24,418 nucleotides of DNA from RXOA01 sp964554715 (GTDB taxonomy: Bacteria > Bipolaricaulota > Bipolaricaulia > UBA7950 > UBA9294): contig CAZKPU010000026.1 of the NCBI GenBank assembly GCA_964554715.1, forward strand, positions 1 to 24,418, written 5' to 3'. A model generated the notes under the pieces. The model was not told where the DNA came from. It saw only the letters and a program-made list of their open reading frames with translations, and did not search any database. The translations under genes and the position numbers were made by a program. Shown here piece by piece: positions 1 through 7,350 of the stretch (position 1 is its first letter; the number at the start of each line of letters is the position of its first letter).

Positions 1-50
1 AGGACTGCCTGCCTGATTCCCGTCAGTTGCTCAGCCTGTGCCTGTGTCAT
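1..50 (-). CDS. Start of a gene, possibly a corrinoid (B12-binding) protein, truncated by the window edge
   Basis: An ATG at 50-48 overlaps the TGA stop of the preceding UroD-family gene (ATGA overlap) and has AAGGAG just upstream, so a fourth gene of this unit very probably starts here. Only 16 full codons lie in the window, reading MTQAQAEQLTGIRQAV followed by a partial Leu codon. A short helix of the form L-x-x-I-x-x-A-V-L is typical of the N-terminal cap domain of MtaC/MtbC-type corrinoid proteins, which carry the methyl group between methyltransferases. A gene order with an MtaA-like and a MetH-activation-like neighbour fits that role. The existence of the gene is well supported by the overlap and ribosome binding site. 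Its identity as a corrinoid protein is inference from context and 16 residues. Confidence 0.5.
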   Translation of the reverse strand, partial: MTQAQAEQLTGIRQAV

Positions 51-1069
51 TTCTCTCCTTGCAGGTTGCGGTCCTTCTTCTCACCTACGCTACGCGCGGG
101 GCGCGCCGTATCGATCAGTTTATCGATGTTCTCCAGCGGAGTCTCCAAGGGAAGATCGCATCCGGTGCTCAGGATGAAGTTCTTGTGCCCGTTCACGGCT
201 TCGATCAGATCCCGAACCGCGCCCGTCACGACCGAAGGATCTGCAGCTCCCATCACGCGAACCGGATCGATATTGCCGATGAGCACCATGGACTCCGGCA
301 CGTTCTTGACGGCTGCACCGAAATCCACCACGCTGTCCAAGCTCAGTCCGTGGACGCCGGTCTCACACATACCATCCAGAAGAGCGCTTGTGTCTCCGCA
401 GATGTGAAGCACGGAGAGGGCGGCACAGCCGCTTGCGATCGATTGAACGTACTGCCCCGAGAATTCCGAAAAGGCCATCGGTGAAAGCAAGACGGCCGTC
501 GGCTCAAGGATCACCACCAGATCCGCCCCGGCCTCGACGCATGCGTAGGCGTACGACCGGCTGACCTGGGTTGAGAACTGCAGCACCTCGTGGACAAGAT
601 CCGGATTGCGGATGGTGGCGATGGCGGCTTCGTTCGCACCCATCAGGAGTCCGGCCAGCGTGAACGGACCCACGACATAGGCCCCCAGCGACGCTTCTTC
701 CCGATCGGCAAGATCCGAGATGGTGTGCAGGAAGGCTTGAAGCCTCGGATCCGCAAGGATGTCGGTGGCAGCGAACCGCTCGAGATCGGCGAGCCTGCGA
801 ACAGGGTGCTCCTCCACCGTCGGCGATTCGTTGTCGGGGAAGCGGACGGAGAGCCCGAGCGCGGCGGCTTCGACCGAGAGATCCATCATCGGAAGAAGGA
901 TGTCGGGATGCCATCGGGAAGCGATTGCGCGAAGGGAGTTCGTGTGTGTCTCCGCATCGAACAGGTTCTCGCGTAGGGTGGTCCCGGTCAATCGGGCACC
1001 CGGATAGCCGATCAAAGGGGCGACGGGCAGGCGCCCAAGCCTTTCAACCCAGTTTCGCAAAGCGTTCAT
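47..1069 (-). CDS. UroD-family methyltransferase, MtaA/MtbA-like (methylcorrinoid methyltransferase)
   Basis: A 340-residue protein of the uroporphyrinogen decarboxylase/MtaA superfamily. MtaA-type members are zinc enzymes that move a methyl group from a corrinoid protein to a thiol or other acceptor. The zinc-binding pattern is complete: HIC at residues 222-224 (His222, Cys224) and a later Cys304 in STGCDLP, followed by the PLENID segment usual for the family. The start has GGAGG six bases upstream, and the ATG overlaps the stop of the upstream gene by ATGA. Retention of both cysteines argues for methyltransfer rather than porphyrinogen decarboxylation; no other heme gene is nearby. The methyl acceptor (coenzyme M, tetrahydrofolate or another) cannot be told from the sequence. 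It is co-transcribed with the MetH-activation-like gene and probably with the partial gene at the window edge. Confidence 0.8.
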   Translation of the reverse strand: MNALRNWVERLGRLPVAPLIGYPGARLTGTTLRENLFDAETHTNSLRAIASRWHPDILLPMMDLSVEAAALGLSVRFPDNESPTVEEHPVRRLADLERFAATDILADPRLQAFLHTISDLADREEASLGAYVVGPFTLAGLLMGANEAAIATIRNPDLVHEVLQFSTQVSRSYAYACVEAGADLVVILEPTAVLLSPMAFSEFSGQYVQSIASGCAALSVLHICGDTSALLDGMCETGVHGLSLDSVVDFGAAVKNVPESMVLIGNIDPVRVMGAADPSVVTGAVRDLIEAVNGHKNFILSTGCDLPLETPLENIDKLIDTARPARSVGEKKDRNLQGEK

Positions 1070-1809
1070 TCGCGACCTCCGAGAGGGCTCGTTTTATCAG
1101 GGTTCGTAGGACGGTTCAAGCAGCGATGAAGGCAGGCCTTGTCTGCGCAACCCCGGCAACCGAATGGAGCTTCGGCTTGGCGGATCCGCCCGCCGATTCC
1201 GATGATGAACGTACGGCTCTTGATCGGAACCATCACCAAGTGCGGGGTGAGCCGTACACCGATGTCGTCTGCAGCCAGCCAGTCGAAGACGAGCCGTTGG
1301 TTGGAAAGATCCCACGCTCCCGATGTCGTTCCGGGAGCATAGGCGCGGCTAGCGTTGCAGCCCATGGTGGATGCCCGATCCTGCATGTGGGATGCAAGTT
1401 GATCGCACAGATCATCCAGTGCTGCGATTGCGAAAGCTTCACAGATCCACGAATCGAGCCACCGGCCGTTCGTACGCAGCTTGCCTGCAAGAGCGTCGAT
1501 ACTTCCGCCGACCGTGCAGAGTCCGACACCAAGGTGGGTGGCCTGCCGTATGGGTTTCGGCAACTGACCGCGGCCGATGTCCATCCTTGCTTCGATCTCC
1601 AGAATCCGCCCGACGCTCCTCATAGAGAGGGCTTGATGCGCTTCGGGGAGGATGACCCTCACCTGCTTTCGGATCCTGTCTCCCTCCGCCACAGCCTGTC
1701 GAGCAAAGCTCGACAGGATACGGTTCGCGCTCGGGGGGCAGGGGGGGTACGGAAGCATTCGTTCAGACACATCGCCCTTCCCGCAACGGCTGACCGGATC
1801 GCACGTCAT
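1066..1809 (-). CDS. MetH activation-domain-like protein with C-terminal Cys cluster (corrinoid reactivation candidate)
   Basis: A 247-residue protein resembling the stand-alone family named for the vitamin B12-dependent methionine synthase activation domain. In MetH this domain binds S-adenosylmethionine and supports reductive remethylation of oxidised cob(II)alamin. Visible family traits are the helical block around residues 93-145 (GVGLCTVGGSID onward), the RAYAPG segment at 155-160, and the GVRLTPHLVMVPIKS stretch at 184-198. A cysteine cluster C-x2-C-x4-C-x3-C at residues 218, 221, 226 and 230 could hold an iron-sulfur cluster or zinc. The ATG lies one base after the stop of the ATPase gene, so translation is probably coupled; a second ATG at codon 18 is an alternative start. 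The UroD-like gene follows with a 4-base overlap. The neighbourhood supports a role in keeping a corrinoid methyl carrier active; that role is inferred. Confidence 0.7.
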   Translation of the reverse strand: MTCDPVSRCGKGDVSERMLPYPPCPPSANRILSSFARQAVAEGDRIRKQVRVILPEAHQALSMRSVGRILEIEARMDIGRGQLPKPIRQATHLGVGLCTVGGSIDALAGKLRTNGRWLDSWICEAFAIAALDDLCDQLASHMQDRASTMGCNASRAYAPGTTSGAWDLSNQRLVFDWLAADDIGVRLTPHLVMVPIKSRTFIIGIGGRIRQAEAPFGCRGCADKACLHRCLNRPTNPDKTSPLGGRE

Positions 1810-1810
1810 G

Positions 1811-2887
1811 TCACAACAGAGCTGTGCCTGTTAAAGGATCGAAGAGATGCAACCTGTCCGGATGGATCGACAGCCAGATGGTTGAGCCAAGATCGACGCT
1901 GCAGTGGGGGTCCAAGCTGGCCACCGTGCGGGTTGTGCCAACGTCTGCGTAGACAAGCAGCGAGTGCCCGAGCTGCTCCGTGACGACCACTGTTGCCGGA
2001 ATCGAGCCGGCTCCTTCGGTGACAGGTCCGTCGAAATCCTCGGGCCGGATACCAAGAAGGATCTCTCCGGCAGGCACCTTCGAAGCGTCTCCCGGAACGG
2101 ACAATCGAAATCCTTCACCAGAAACCATGAGCTGGCTCCCGTCTCCCGAAACGGTTGCGGGGAGAAAGTTCATGGACGGACTCCCGATGAACCCGGCAAC
2201 AAAGGCGTTGGCAGGACAGTCGTAGGTCTCCTTGGGGGAGGCGTACTGCTGGACGACTCCGTCCTTCATAACAGCGATACGGTCGCCAAGTGTCATCGCC
2301 TCGACCTGATCGTGGGTTACGTAGATCGTTGTTGTCTTCAGGCGCTGGTGTAGCTGTTCGAGTTCGGTTCGCATCTGGACCCGGAGTTTCGCGTCCAGAT
2401 TCGAGAGAGGTTCGTCAAACAGGAAGACCTTCGGATTGCGCACGATCGCTCGCCCTACAGCGACCCGCTGGCGCTGACCTCCGGAAAGTTCACGGGGCTT
2501 GCTCTCCAGCTTGTCCTCGATTCCGAGCAGTTCGGCCACCTTGTCAACGCGCTCCCGGATCTCCGTCTTCGGAAGCTTGCGAAGCTTCAGTCCGAATGCC
2601 ATGTTGCTGAAGACGTTCATGTGGGGGTACAGCGCATAGTTCTGAAAGACCATCGCAATGTCGCGATCCTTCGGCGGAACGTGGTTCACGGTGCGCTCGC
2701 CGATCGCGATCTCGCCGTCCGTCGGTTGCTCCAGTCCGGCGACCATCCGAAGGGTTGTCGTCTTTCCGCATCCCGATGGACCGACAAGAACGGTGAACTT
2801 CCCGTCCTCTACAACCATGCATAGGTCATCAACAGCTTTGAACTCACCGAACTTCTTCGTCACATTTGTGAGGGTTACGTCTGCCAT
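1811..2887 (-). CDS. ugpC: Sugar ABC transporter ATP-binding protein, MalK/UgpC/MsmK type
   Basis: A 358-residue ATPase of the CUT1 carbohydrate importer class. Walker A is GPSGCGKT (36-43), the Q-loop Gln is 82, the signature is LSGGQ (134-138), Walker B ends in FDEP with Glu159, the H-loop His is 192, and a C-terminal regulatory TOBE-like region of about 120 residues follows. The start at 2887 is chosen because AGGAGG lies seven to eight bases upstream; an open frame extends to 2971 but would cover the divergent promoter. It almost certainly energises the two permeases encoded at 5622-7345, which have no ATPase of their own. It is separated from them by the regulator and transcribed the other way, at the head of a unit with methyl-transfer genes. 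It could serve other CUT1 systems as well. The symbol follows the usual family label. Confidence 0.9.
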   Translation of the reverse strand: MADVTLTNVTKKFGEFKAVDDLCMVVEDGKFTVLVGPSGCGKTTTLRMVAGLEQPTDGEIAIGERTVNHVPPKDRDIAMVFQNYALYPHMNVFSNMAFGLKLRKLPKTEIRERVDKVAELLGIEDKLESKPRELSGGQRQRVAVGRAIVRNPKVFLFDEPLSNLDAKLRVQMRTELEQLHQRLKTTTIYVTHDQVEAMTLGDRIAVMKDGVVQQYASPKETYDCPANAFVAGFIGSPSMNFLPATVSGDGSQLMVSGEGFRLSVPGDASKVPAGEILLGIRPEDFDGPVTEGAGSIPATVVVTEQLGHSLLVYADVGTTRTVASLDPHCSVDLGSTIWLSIHPDRLHLFDPLTGTALL

Positions 2888-2934
2888 ACGGCTTCTTCCT
2901 CCTTCTGGCTGCAGCCGGGGTATCAGCAGCGGGC

Positions 2935-2968
2935 TTGACTTTTTAACACATTGTGATAAAACTATCAA
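2935..2968. promoter_or_regulatory. Divergent promoters sharing an inverted-repeat operator (probable SorC-family site)
   Basis: An inverted repeat, TTTTAACACA (2941-2950), one T, then TGTGATAAAA (2952-2961), matches in 9 of 10 positions. It lies between two opposed sigma70-like promoters. Leftward: TTGATA (read at 2968-2963), 17-base spacer, TAAAAA (2945-2940), driving the ATPase unit. Rightward: TTGACT (2935-2940) with AAAACT or TAAAAC at about 2957-2963, driving the regulator gene. A repressor bound here would block both directions. The rightward start of transcription would fall within a few bases of the ATG at 2970. The inverted repeat is seen directly; promoter activity and binding by the adjacent SorC protein are inferred. 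Confidence 0.65.
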
Positions 2969-2969
2969 C

Positions 2970-3956
2970 ATGCGTGGAATGGACCCGAAGACACGAGAGC
3001 TGGCTACGGTTAGCTATTTGCACTACCGAAGAGGGCTCAGCCAGACGGAAATCGCGAAGCGGCTCGGCAAGTCGAATATGACCGTCTCCAGGCTGCTCCG
3101 CGAAGCGCGAGATCGAGGTGTCGTCCAATTCCGGCTCACGGTTCCATGCCCGAGCGATCCTGTGGTCGAATCCCGGCTGAAGGAGAAGTTCGATTCCCTG
3201 GATGATGTGATTGCCGTCGATGAGACCCTGCTGGACGCGGGCAACATCAAGCGTGTTCTTGGGCAAGTGGCAGCCGACTATCTGCCGTTCTTCCTTGAGG
3301 ATGGGATGCATCTTGGAGTTGGCGGTGGCGAAACGGTGGCGCATTTGGTGGACACGTTCGATGACAGTATCGGGCTTTCCGACATCACCGTCGTGCAATT
3401 GACGGGGGTGACCGGGCAAGTCGCCAAGCTGGGGAACGAGACGCTGACAACGCAGAGACTGAGCGAGAAGCTTAATGCTCGGGGGTTCTTCTGTCCGATT
3501 CCCAGCCCCTTCGATCGGAATCTGCTCGGAGAGAATGACCAGGTCCTTGCTCAGTTTGGTGTGGAAGCGACGGAACGCTGGAACTGCATCGATGTAGGCG
3601 TAACCGGGATCGGTACGAGTCAGTCTCGTGTGTCGCCTTCGCGGGAGGGGTACCTGTCTGCGCAGCAGTTGGAGTTGCTCCACGCACAAGGGGCTGTGGG
3701 AGACATCCTTCTCCACTTCTTCGGAGTCGACGGTGAAATCGTCGATCAAGATTTCGACGCCACGGTGACAGCGATTTCCTGGGAGCAGCTTCAGCGTGTC
3801 AAGACAGTGATCGCGGTTGCCGGCGGCCAGGACAAGATCGAGTCCATTCTTGGCGCACTTCGCTCCGGAGTGATCAACGTGCTCATCACCGATCGCAGCA
3901 CGGCGCACTGCATCCTTGAACATCTGGAACGCGAAGACAAGGAGCATTCGTCTTGA
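2970..3956 (+). CDS. SorC-family sugar-binding transcriptional regulator
   Basis: A 328-residue protein with an N-terminal helix-turn-helix (residues about 24-46, LSQTEIAKRLGKSNMTVSRL) and a SorC/DeoR-type effector domain. The effector domain includes HLGVGGGETV (about 110-120), the GVTGIGTS segment and the conserved C-terminal VAGGQDKIESILGALRSG. Family members are tetrameric repressors released by phosphorylated sugars. The frame is open far upstream, but the HTH fixes the start at the ATG at 2970 (or 2979). No Shine-Dalgarno sequence precedes it, and the predicted transcript begins at about the start codon, so it may be a leaderless mRNA. Its position between the two divergent units, with an operator in the shared promoter, makes it the likely common regulator of the ATPase/methyltransferase unit and the sugar operon. 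Confidence 0.88.
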   Translation: MRGMDPKTRELATVSYLHYRRGLSQTEIAKRLGKSNMTVSRLLREARDRGVVQFRLTVPCPSDPVVESRLKEKFDSLDDVIAVDETLLDAGNIKRVLGQVAADYLPFFLEDGMHLGVGGGETVAHLVDTFDDSIGLSDITVVQLTGVTGQVAKLGNETLTTQRLSEKLNARGFFCPIPSPFDRNLLGENDQVLAQFGVEATERWNCIDVGVTGIGTSQSRVSPSREGYLSAQQLELLHAQGAVGDILLHFFGVDGEIVDQDFDATVTAISWEQLQRVKTVIAVAGGQDKIESILGALRSGVINVLITDRSTAHCILEHLEREDKEHSS

Positions 3957-3972
3957 TCGCGTTCCGACCATG

Positions 3973-4004
3973 CTTTCTTAGCGCAAAGCCTTGTGATTCG
4001 AAAG
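3973..4004. promoter_or_regulatory. Weak inverted repeat containing TTGTGAT upstream of the solute-binding protein gene
   Basis: CTTTCTTAGCGCAA (3973-3986) and TTGTGATTCGAAAG (3991-4004) match as an inverted repeat in about 10 of 14 positions. The right half carries TTGTGAT, also found in the operator at 2941-2961. The 174-base gap 3957-4130 otherwise holds a short perfect hairpin, TGCCGTC-GTC-GACGGCA, shortly before the ribosome binding site, and no convincing -35/-10 pair. It could be a second operator or only the 3' end structure of the regulator transcript. Confidence 0.25.
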
Positions 4005-4130
4005 ATCTCGAAGCCTCTCCATTGATCCATTCACGAACGAAAGCGGGGTGATCAAGCCAAGACACGTGACGTACATGTTGCAGAGAATGCCGTCGTCGAC
4101 GGCACGGTTCCGAAAGGGAGGAAACAAGGC

Positions 4131-5513
4131 ATGAATCGCCTGAGCAAATGCACATGGCTTCTCAGTATCTGTCTGGTAGGGCTTCTTGCTGTGCCAGTGT
4201 TTGCAGATCAGCTTATCTCGGATGATGACATCCTTGCTCAACTCAATGAGATGAGCATCGACTGGGAGCAGGCTGACGGAGTAAGTATCTACTGCGCGTT
4301 CCAGAGCGAATCAGACACATGGAAGTGGGAGGAATACGGTCTGATCGATCTCTTCCAACAGCTGACCGGAATCAACGTTGACTACACAATGTTTGAAGAG
4401 GCACAGCTCAGAGAAAAGACAACGACGGATATCATGACCGGTACCGGAATTTTCGATGCCTATATGTTCGACCCCATGTTCATGAGGGGATACGATCGAG
4501 CCAACGGGCTTCAGGATCTCAACGTCTTCCTCGAAGATCCATCCTTGACGGACCTGGTTGGAATGGGTTGGCCGGACGATTTCCCGGCGGACTTTGTCGC
4601 GATGGGATCTCTTGACGACCGAATCCTTGGACTGCCGATGCACATGTCGGGCCAGATCCTCTTCTATAACAAGAGGATCTTCGAAGAGAGCGGTCTGGAT
4701 CCGAATCAGCCTCCGACAACGATGGAGGAACTTGCTGAGTTCGCGGCCGCTTGTCATCACCCAGAGGATGGCCAATACGGGATCGCGCTTCGTGGGCTGC
4801 GCGGGGCGGGGCTGAATGTGTTCGCTTGGTCATCTTTCTTCAAGGCGTTCGGCGGCGAGTGGTTCGATGCCGGTTGGCAGCCGATGCTTGATTCGCCGGA
4901 AGCCATTGCTTCGGTTGAGTACTACTCGAACCTCATCCGTGACTACGGTCCTCCAGGTGTGGCGAATTGGGAATGGAGCAAGATCCTCAACGCACTGCAG
5001 CAAGGCACGATTGCCATGACGATCGATGCGCCTCCGTTCGCCGGATCCATCGAGAATCCTGATGCGTCGCTGACCGTGGGCGAATGGGGATACGCAGTGA
5101 ACCCTGCCGGGGCGGCAGGAAGTGTGATGACGCCGTACTCGTGGTTTGTTGGTATCAGCCCGTACGCTTCGACAGAGAAGCAGGAGGCAGCTTGGTTGTT
5201 CATCAGCTTTGTCACCAGCAAGCCGGTGCAATTGGCGCTTGGTGCGATGGAGTGCCCGAGCCGCAAGTCGGTGATTCTCGACGAATCGTTCAACGACGAG
5301 TTCCCGTGGATGGCCGAGTGGCAAGCTGCGCTCGTCGACAACTCTCAGTTTGCAGATCCCGATGCTCGCCCAAGGCTTGCCGAGTGGGCGGAGATTGGTG
5401 ACGCAATGGGTATCGAGCTGGAGAGCGTCATCGCAGGCAGCAAAGATGCAGCGACTGCCTGTGAATCGGCGAATCAAATGATCCAACGAATCATGGACGA
5501 AGCCGGCTACTAG
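4131..5513 (+). CDS. Extracellular sugar-binding protein of a CUT1 ABC importer
   Basis: A 460-residue family 1 extracellular solute-binding protein. It has a Sec signal peptide, cleaved probably after VFA at residue 25. There is no lipobox cysteine, so the mature protein should be soluble in a periplasm, which fits a diderm cell. Visible family segments are the central GLPMHMSGQILFYNKRIFEE-type hinge region (about 166-186), the glycine-rich region around 215-235, and the C-terminal WLFISFVTSKPVQ block. AGGGAGG lies nine bases before the ATG. It is the first structural gene after the regulator and is followed by two permeases. Specificity cannot be read from the sequence; the downstream kinase, dehydrogenase and aldolase point to a sugar or polyol. 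Confidence 0.88.
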   Translation: MNRLSKCTWLLSICLVGLLAVPVFADQLISDDDILAQLNEMSIDWEQADGVSIYCAFQSESDTWKWEEYGLIDLFQQLTGINVDYTMFEEAQLREKTTTDIMTGTGIFDAYMFDPMFMRGYDRANGLQDLNVFLEDPSLTDLVGMGWPDDFPADFVAMGSLDDRILGLPMHMSGQILFYNKRIFEESGLDPNQPPTTMEELAEFAAACHHPEDGQYGIALRGLRGAGLNVFAWSSFFKAFGGEWFDAGWQPMLDSPEAIASVEYYSNLIRDYGPPGVANWEWSKILNALQQGTIAMTIDAPPFAGSIENPDASLTVGEWGYAVNPAGAAGSVMTPYSWFVGISPYASTEKQEAAWLFISFVTSKPVQLALGAMECPSRKSVILDESFNDEFPWMAEWQAALVDNSQFADPDARPRLAEWAEIGDAMGIELESVIAGSKDAATACESANQMIQRIMDEAGY

Positions 5514-5524
5514 GTCGCTGCTCC

Positions 5525-5569
5525 GAGGCAAGCCGCTGCATGAGCAAATCATACCCGGTGGCTTGCCTC
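5525..5569 (+). promoter_or_regulatory. Intra-operon hairpin after the binding-protein gene
   Basis: A perfect 10-base inverted repeat, GAGGCAAGCC (5525-5534) and GGCTTGCCTC (5560-5569), has a 25-base loop and starts 11 bases after the stop codon. No T-run follows. Hairpins at this place in ABC operons commonly protect the binding-protein mRNA or partly stop transcription, giving more binding protein than permease. That use is inferred here. Confidence 0.6.
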
Positions 5570-5577
5570 CCTTTCAC

Positions 5578-5602
5578 TGGTTCCGGAGAGATCGTGGAAC
5601 CA
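5578..5602 (+). promoter_or_regulatory. Second short hairpin before the permease start
   Basis: TGGTTCC (5578-5584) pairs with GGAACCA (5596-5602) around an 11-base loop, 19 bases before the permease ATG. It may affect access to that weak ribosome binding site. There is no T-run, so a terminator is unlikely. Confidence 0.35.
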
Positions 5603-5621
5603 AGAAAGCAGGTACAGAAAA

Positions 5622-6491
5622 ATGCATTCACTGGCTAAACACCGGTATCTCTTTCTTCTGCCCGTATTGGGATATCTCCTTGCGTTCGTCATCTTCCCGA
5701 CGATTTACACCTGGAAGATGAGCTTCAGCACGTACGGGTTGGGTGTGAACAAGCTTGTTGGCTTCAAGAACTACATCTACTTGGCCAACGACCCGACGTT
5801 TGTGCAAGCGCTACTCAATACCCTGTACCTTGTTTGTGCTGCGGTGGCGATCGAGCTGATCCTTGGATTCCTCATCGCGATGCTGTTGAACCGAACGTTC
5901 AGAGGTAAGACGTTGGTGTTCTGGTTTATCCTGCTGCCGATGATTGTGGCTCCTGTGGTTGTCGGACTGGCGTTCCGAGTGCTTTACGATCCGACGCTTG
6001 GACTGATCAATCATCTGCTCGCGTGGATCGGGATCACGGGGCCTGAGTGGCTGACAACGGGGCACTGGGCGATGCCGAGCATCATCCTGATCGACGTGTG
6101 GCAATGGACTCCATTCATGGTGCTGCTGCTGATGGCGGGGCTGCAGTACATCCCGAGGTCGATCATCGAAGCGGCGAGAGTCGATGGTGCGTCGAAGCTG
6201 AACCTGTTCCGGTATATCACACTGCCTCAAATGAAGAACTTCATCGTGATTGCGGTGATCATCAGGGCGATAGACTGCTTCAATAATACCTTTGCACAGA
6301 TCTTCATGACGACTCGTGGCGGTCCGGGACTTGCGACCGAGACGCTGCCGATCTACGCGTACAGAACAGCCTTTGTCTTTGTGAAGTTCGGACGGGCGGC
6401 GGCGATGAGCATGATGCTCTTCTTCCTGATCTTGGTTTTCGTGACCGCAGTGCGTCGGATTTCCCGTGAGAAACTGCTGCAGGAGATCTAG
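5622..6491 (+). CDS. Sugar ABC transporter permease (MalF/UgpA type)
   Basis: A 289-residue inner-membrane permease with about six hydrophobic segments, the first at residues 9-30. The cytoplasmic EAA loop that docks on the ATPase reads EAARVDGASKLNLFRYITLP at residues 183-202. It has no long periplasmic insertion of the E. coli MalF type; its length is typical of UgpA/LacF proteins. The ribosome binding site is weak (AGCAGG about 10 bases before the ATG), and two hairpins precede it. It pairs with the permease that follows and with the ATPase at 1811-2887. Confidence 0.92.
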   Translation: MHSLAKHRYLFLLPVLGYLLAFVIFPTIYTWKMSFSTYGLGVNKLVGFKNYIYLANDPTFVQALLNTLYLVCAAVAIELILGFLIAMLLNRTFRGKTLVFWFILLPMIVAPVVVGLAFRVLYDPTLGLINHLLAWIGITGPEWLTTGHWAMPSIILIDVWQWTPFMVLLLMAGLQYIPRSIIEAARVDGASKLNLFRYITLPQMKNFIVIAVIIRAIDCFNNTFAQIFMTTRGGPGLATETLPIYAYRTAFVFVKFGRAAAMSMMLFFLILVFVTAVRRISREKLLQEI

Positions 6492-6508
6492 GGAAGGACG
6501 AGATTGAT

Positions 6509-7345
6509 ATGAACAACGTAACCGACAAGAAGCTTGTCAGATCTGTGGGATTCGCGTTGCTGCTCAGCATCATTTGCCTGGTGTCGTTTTTCCCCATCTT
6601 CTGGATCTTCACCACGGCGTTCAAAGCTCCAGCTGATGTCATGTGCTCTCCGCCGAGAATCTTCTTCACGCCGACGGTTGACAATTTCCAGGCCGTTCTC
6701 GCGAAGCCCGGAGTAGGGAGTATGTTCCTCAACTCCGCGGTGATCGCATTGAGCGCGTCGCTCATCGTGATCGCATTAGCATTCCCGGCCGCCTACAGCC
6801 TTGCGAGATTCCGCATGAAGCGCAAGGATGACATGGCGTTCATGATGTTGTCACTCAAGATGTTTCCGCCTGTCGCCGTCGTGATTCCGTTCTACATCAT
6901 GTACAACAAGATCGGGCTGTACGACTCACAGATCGGCCTGATCCTGCTATATGTTGCTGTGAACATTCCCTTGGCAGTGTGGCTGCTCCTGGGGTTTCTA
7001 AAGGAGCTGCCGGTGGCTCTCGAGGAGAGCGCGCTTGTCGATGGTGCAAACCCGATTCAGGTCTTGATGCGGATTGTGCTGCCTCTCTCGGCCACCGGTC
7101 TGGCCGCGGTGGGAATCCTCACGTTCATCATGTGTTGGAACGAGTTCTTCTTTGCGTTGGTGCTCACGGGGCGGGACACGAGAACTCTCACGGTGTTTCT
7201 CTATTCGTTCATGACCTTCCGCGAGATCCAGTGGGGGCCGTTGATGGCGTTGGGAACCATGATGACACTGCCGGTGATCATCTTCTCGGTGTTCTTCCGC
7301 AAACAGCTCATCGAAGGAATCACGCTTGGAGCACTTAAGGAGTAG
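6509..7345 (+). CDS. Sugar ABC transporter permease (MalG/UgpE type)
   Basis: A 278-residue inner-membrane permease, the second half of the CUT1 channel. Hydrophobic segments begin at residues 11-36. The EAA loop is EESALVDGANPIQVLMRIVLP starting at residue 172, giving the conserved E-x3-V/L-DGA core. Its ATG lies 17 bases after the stop of the first permease, with GGAAGG upstream. The next gene starts five bases after its stop and uses the end of this gene (AAGGAG) as its ribosome binding site, so the genes are clearly one operon. Confidence 0.92.
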   Translation: MNNVTDKKLVRSVGFALLLSIICLVSFFPIFWIFTTAFKAPADVMCSPPRIFFTPTVDNFQAVLAKPGVGSMFLNSAVIALSASLIVIALAFPAAYSLARFRMKRKDDMAFMMLSLKMFPPVAVVIPFYIMYNKIGLYDSQIGLILLYVAVNIPLAVWLLLGFLKELPVALEESALVDGANPIQVLMRIVLPLSATGLAAVGILTFIMCWNEFFFALVLTGRDTRTLTVFLYSFMTFREIQWGPLMALGTMMTLPVIIFSVFFRKQLIEGITLGALKE

Positions 7346-7350
7346 GTGGA

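Noticed and set aside
925..1983. Long rightward open frame of about 350 codons antisense to the methyltransferase and activation-domain genes
   Set aside because: No ribosome binding site or family sequence; low-complexity Arg/Ser/Pro-rich translation; the opposite strand carries recognised families.
2943..3971. Leftward open frame of 342 codons antisense to the SorC gene
   Set aside because: The sense strand encodes a clear HTH and effector domain; the antisense product matches nothing recognisable.
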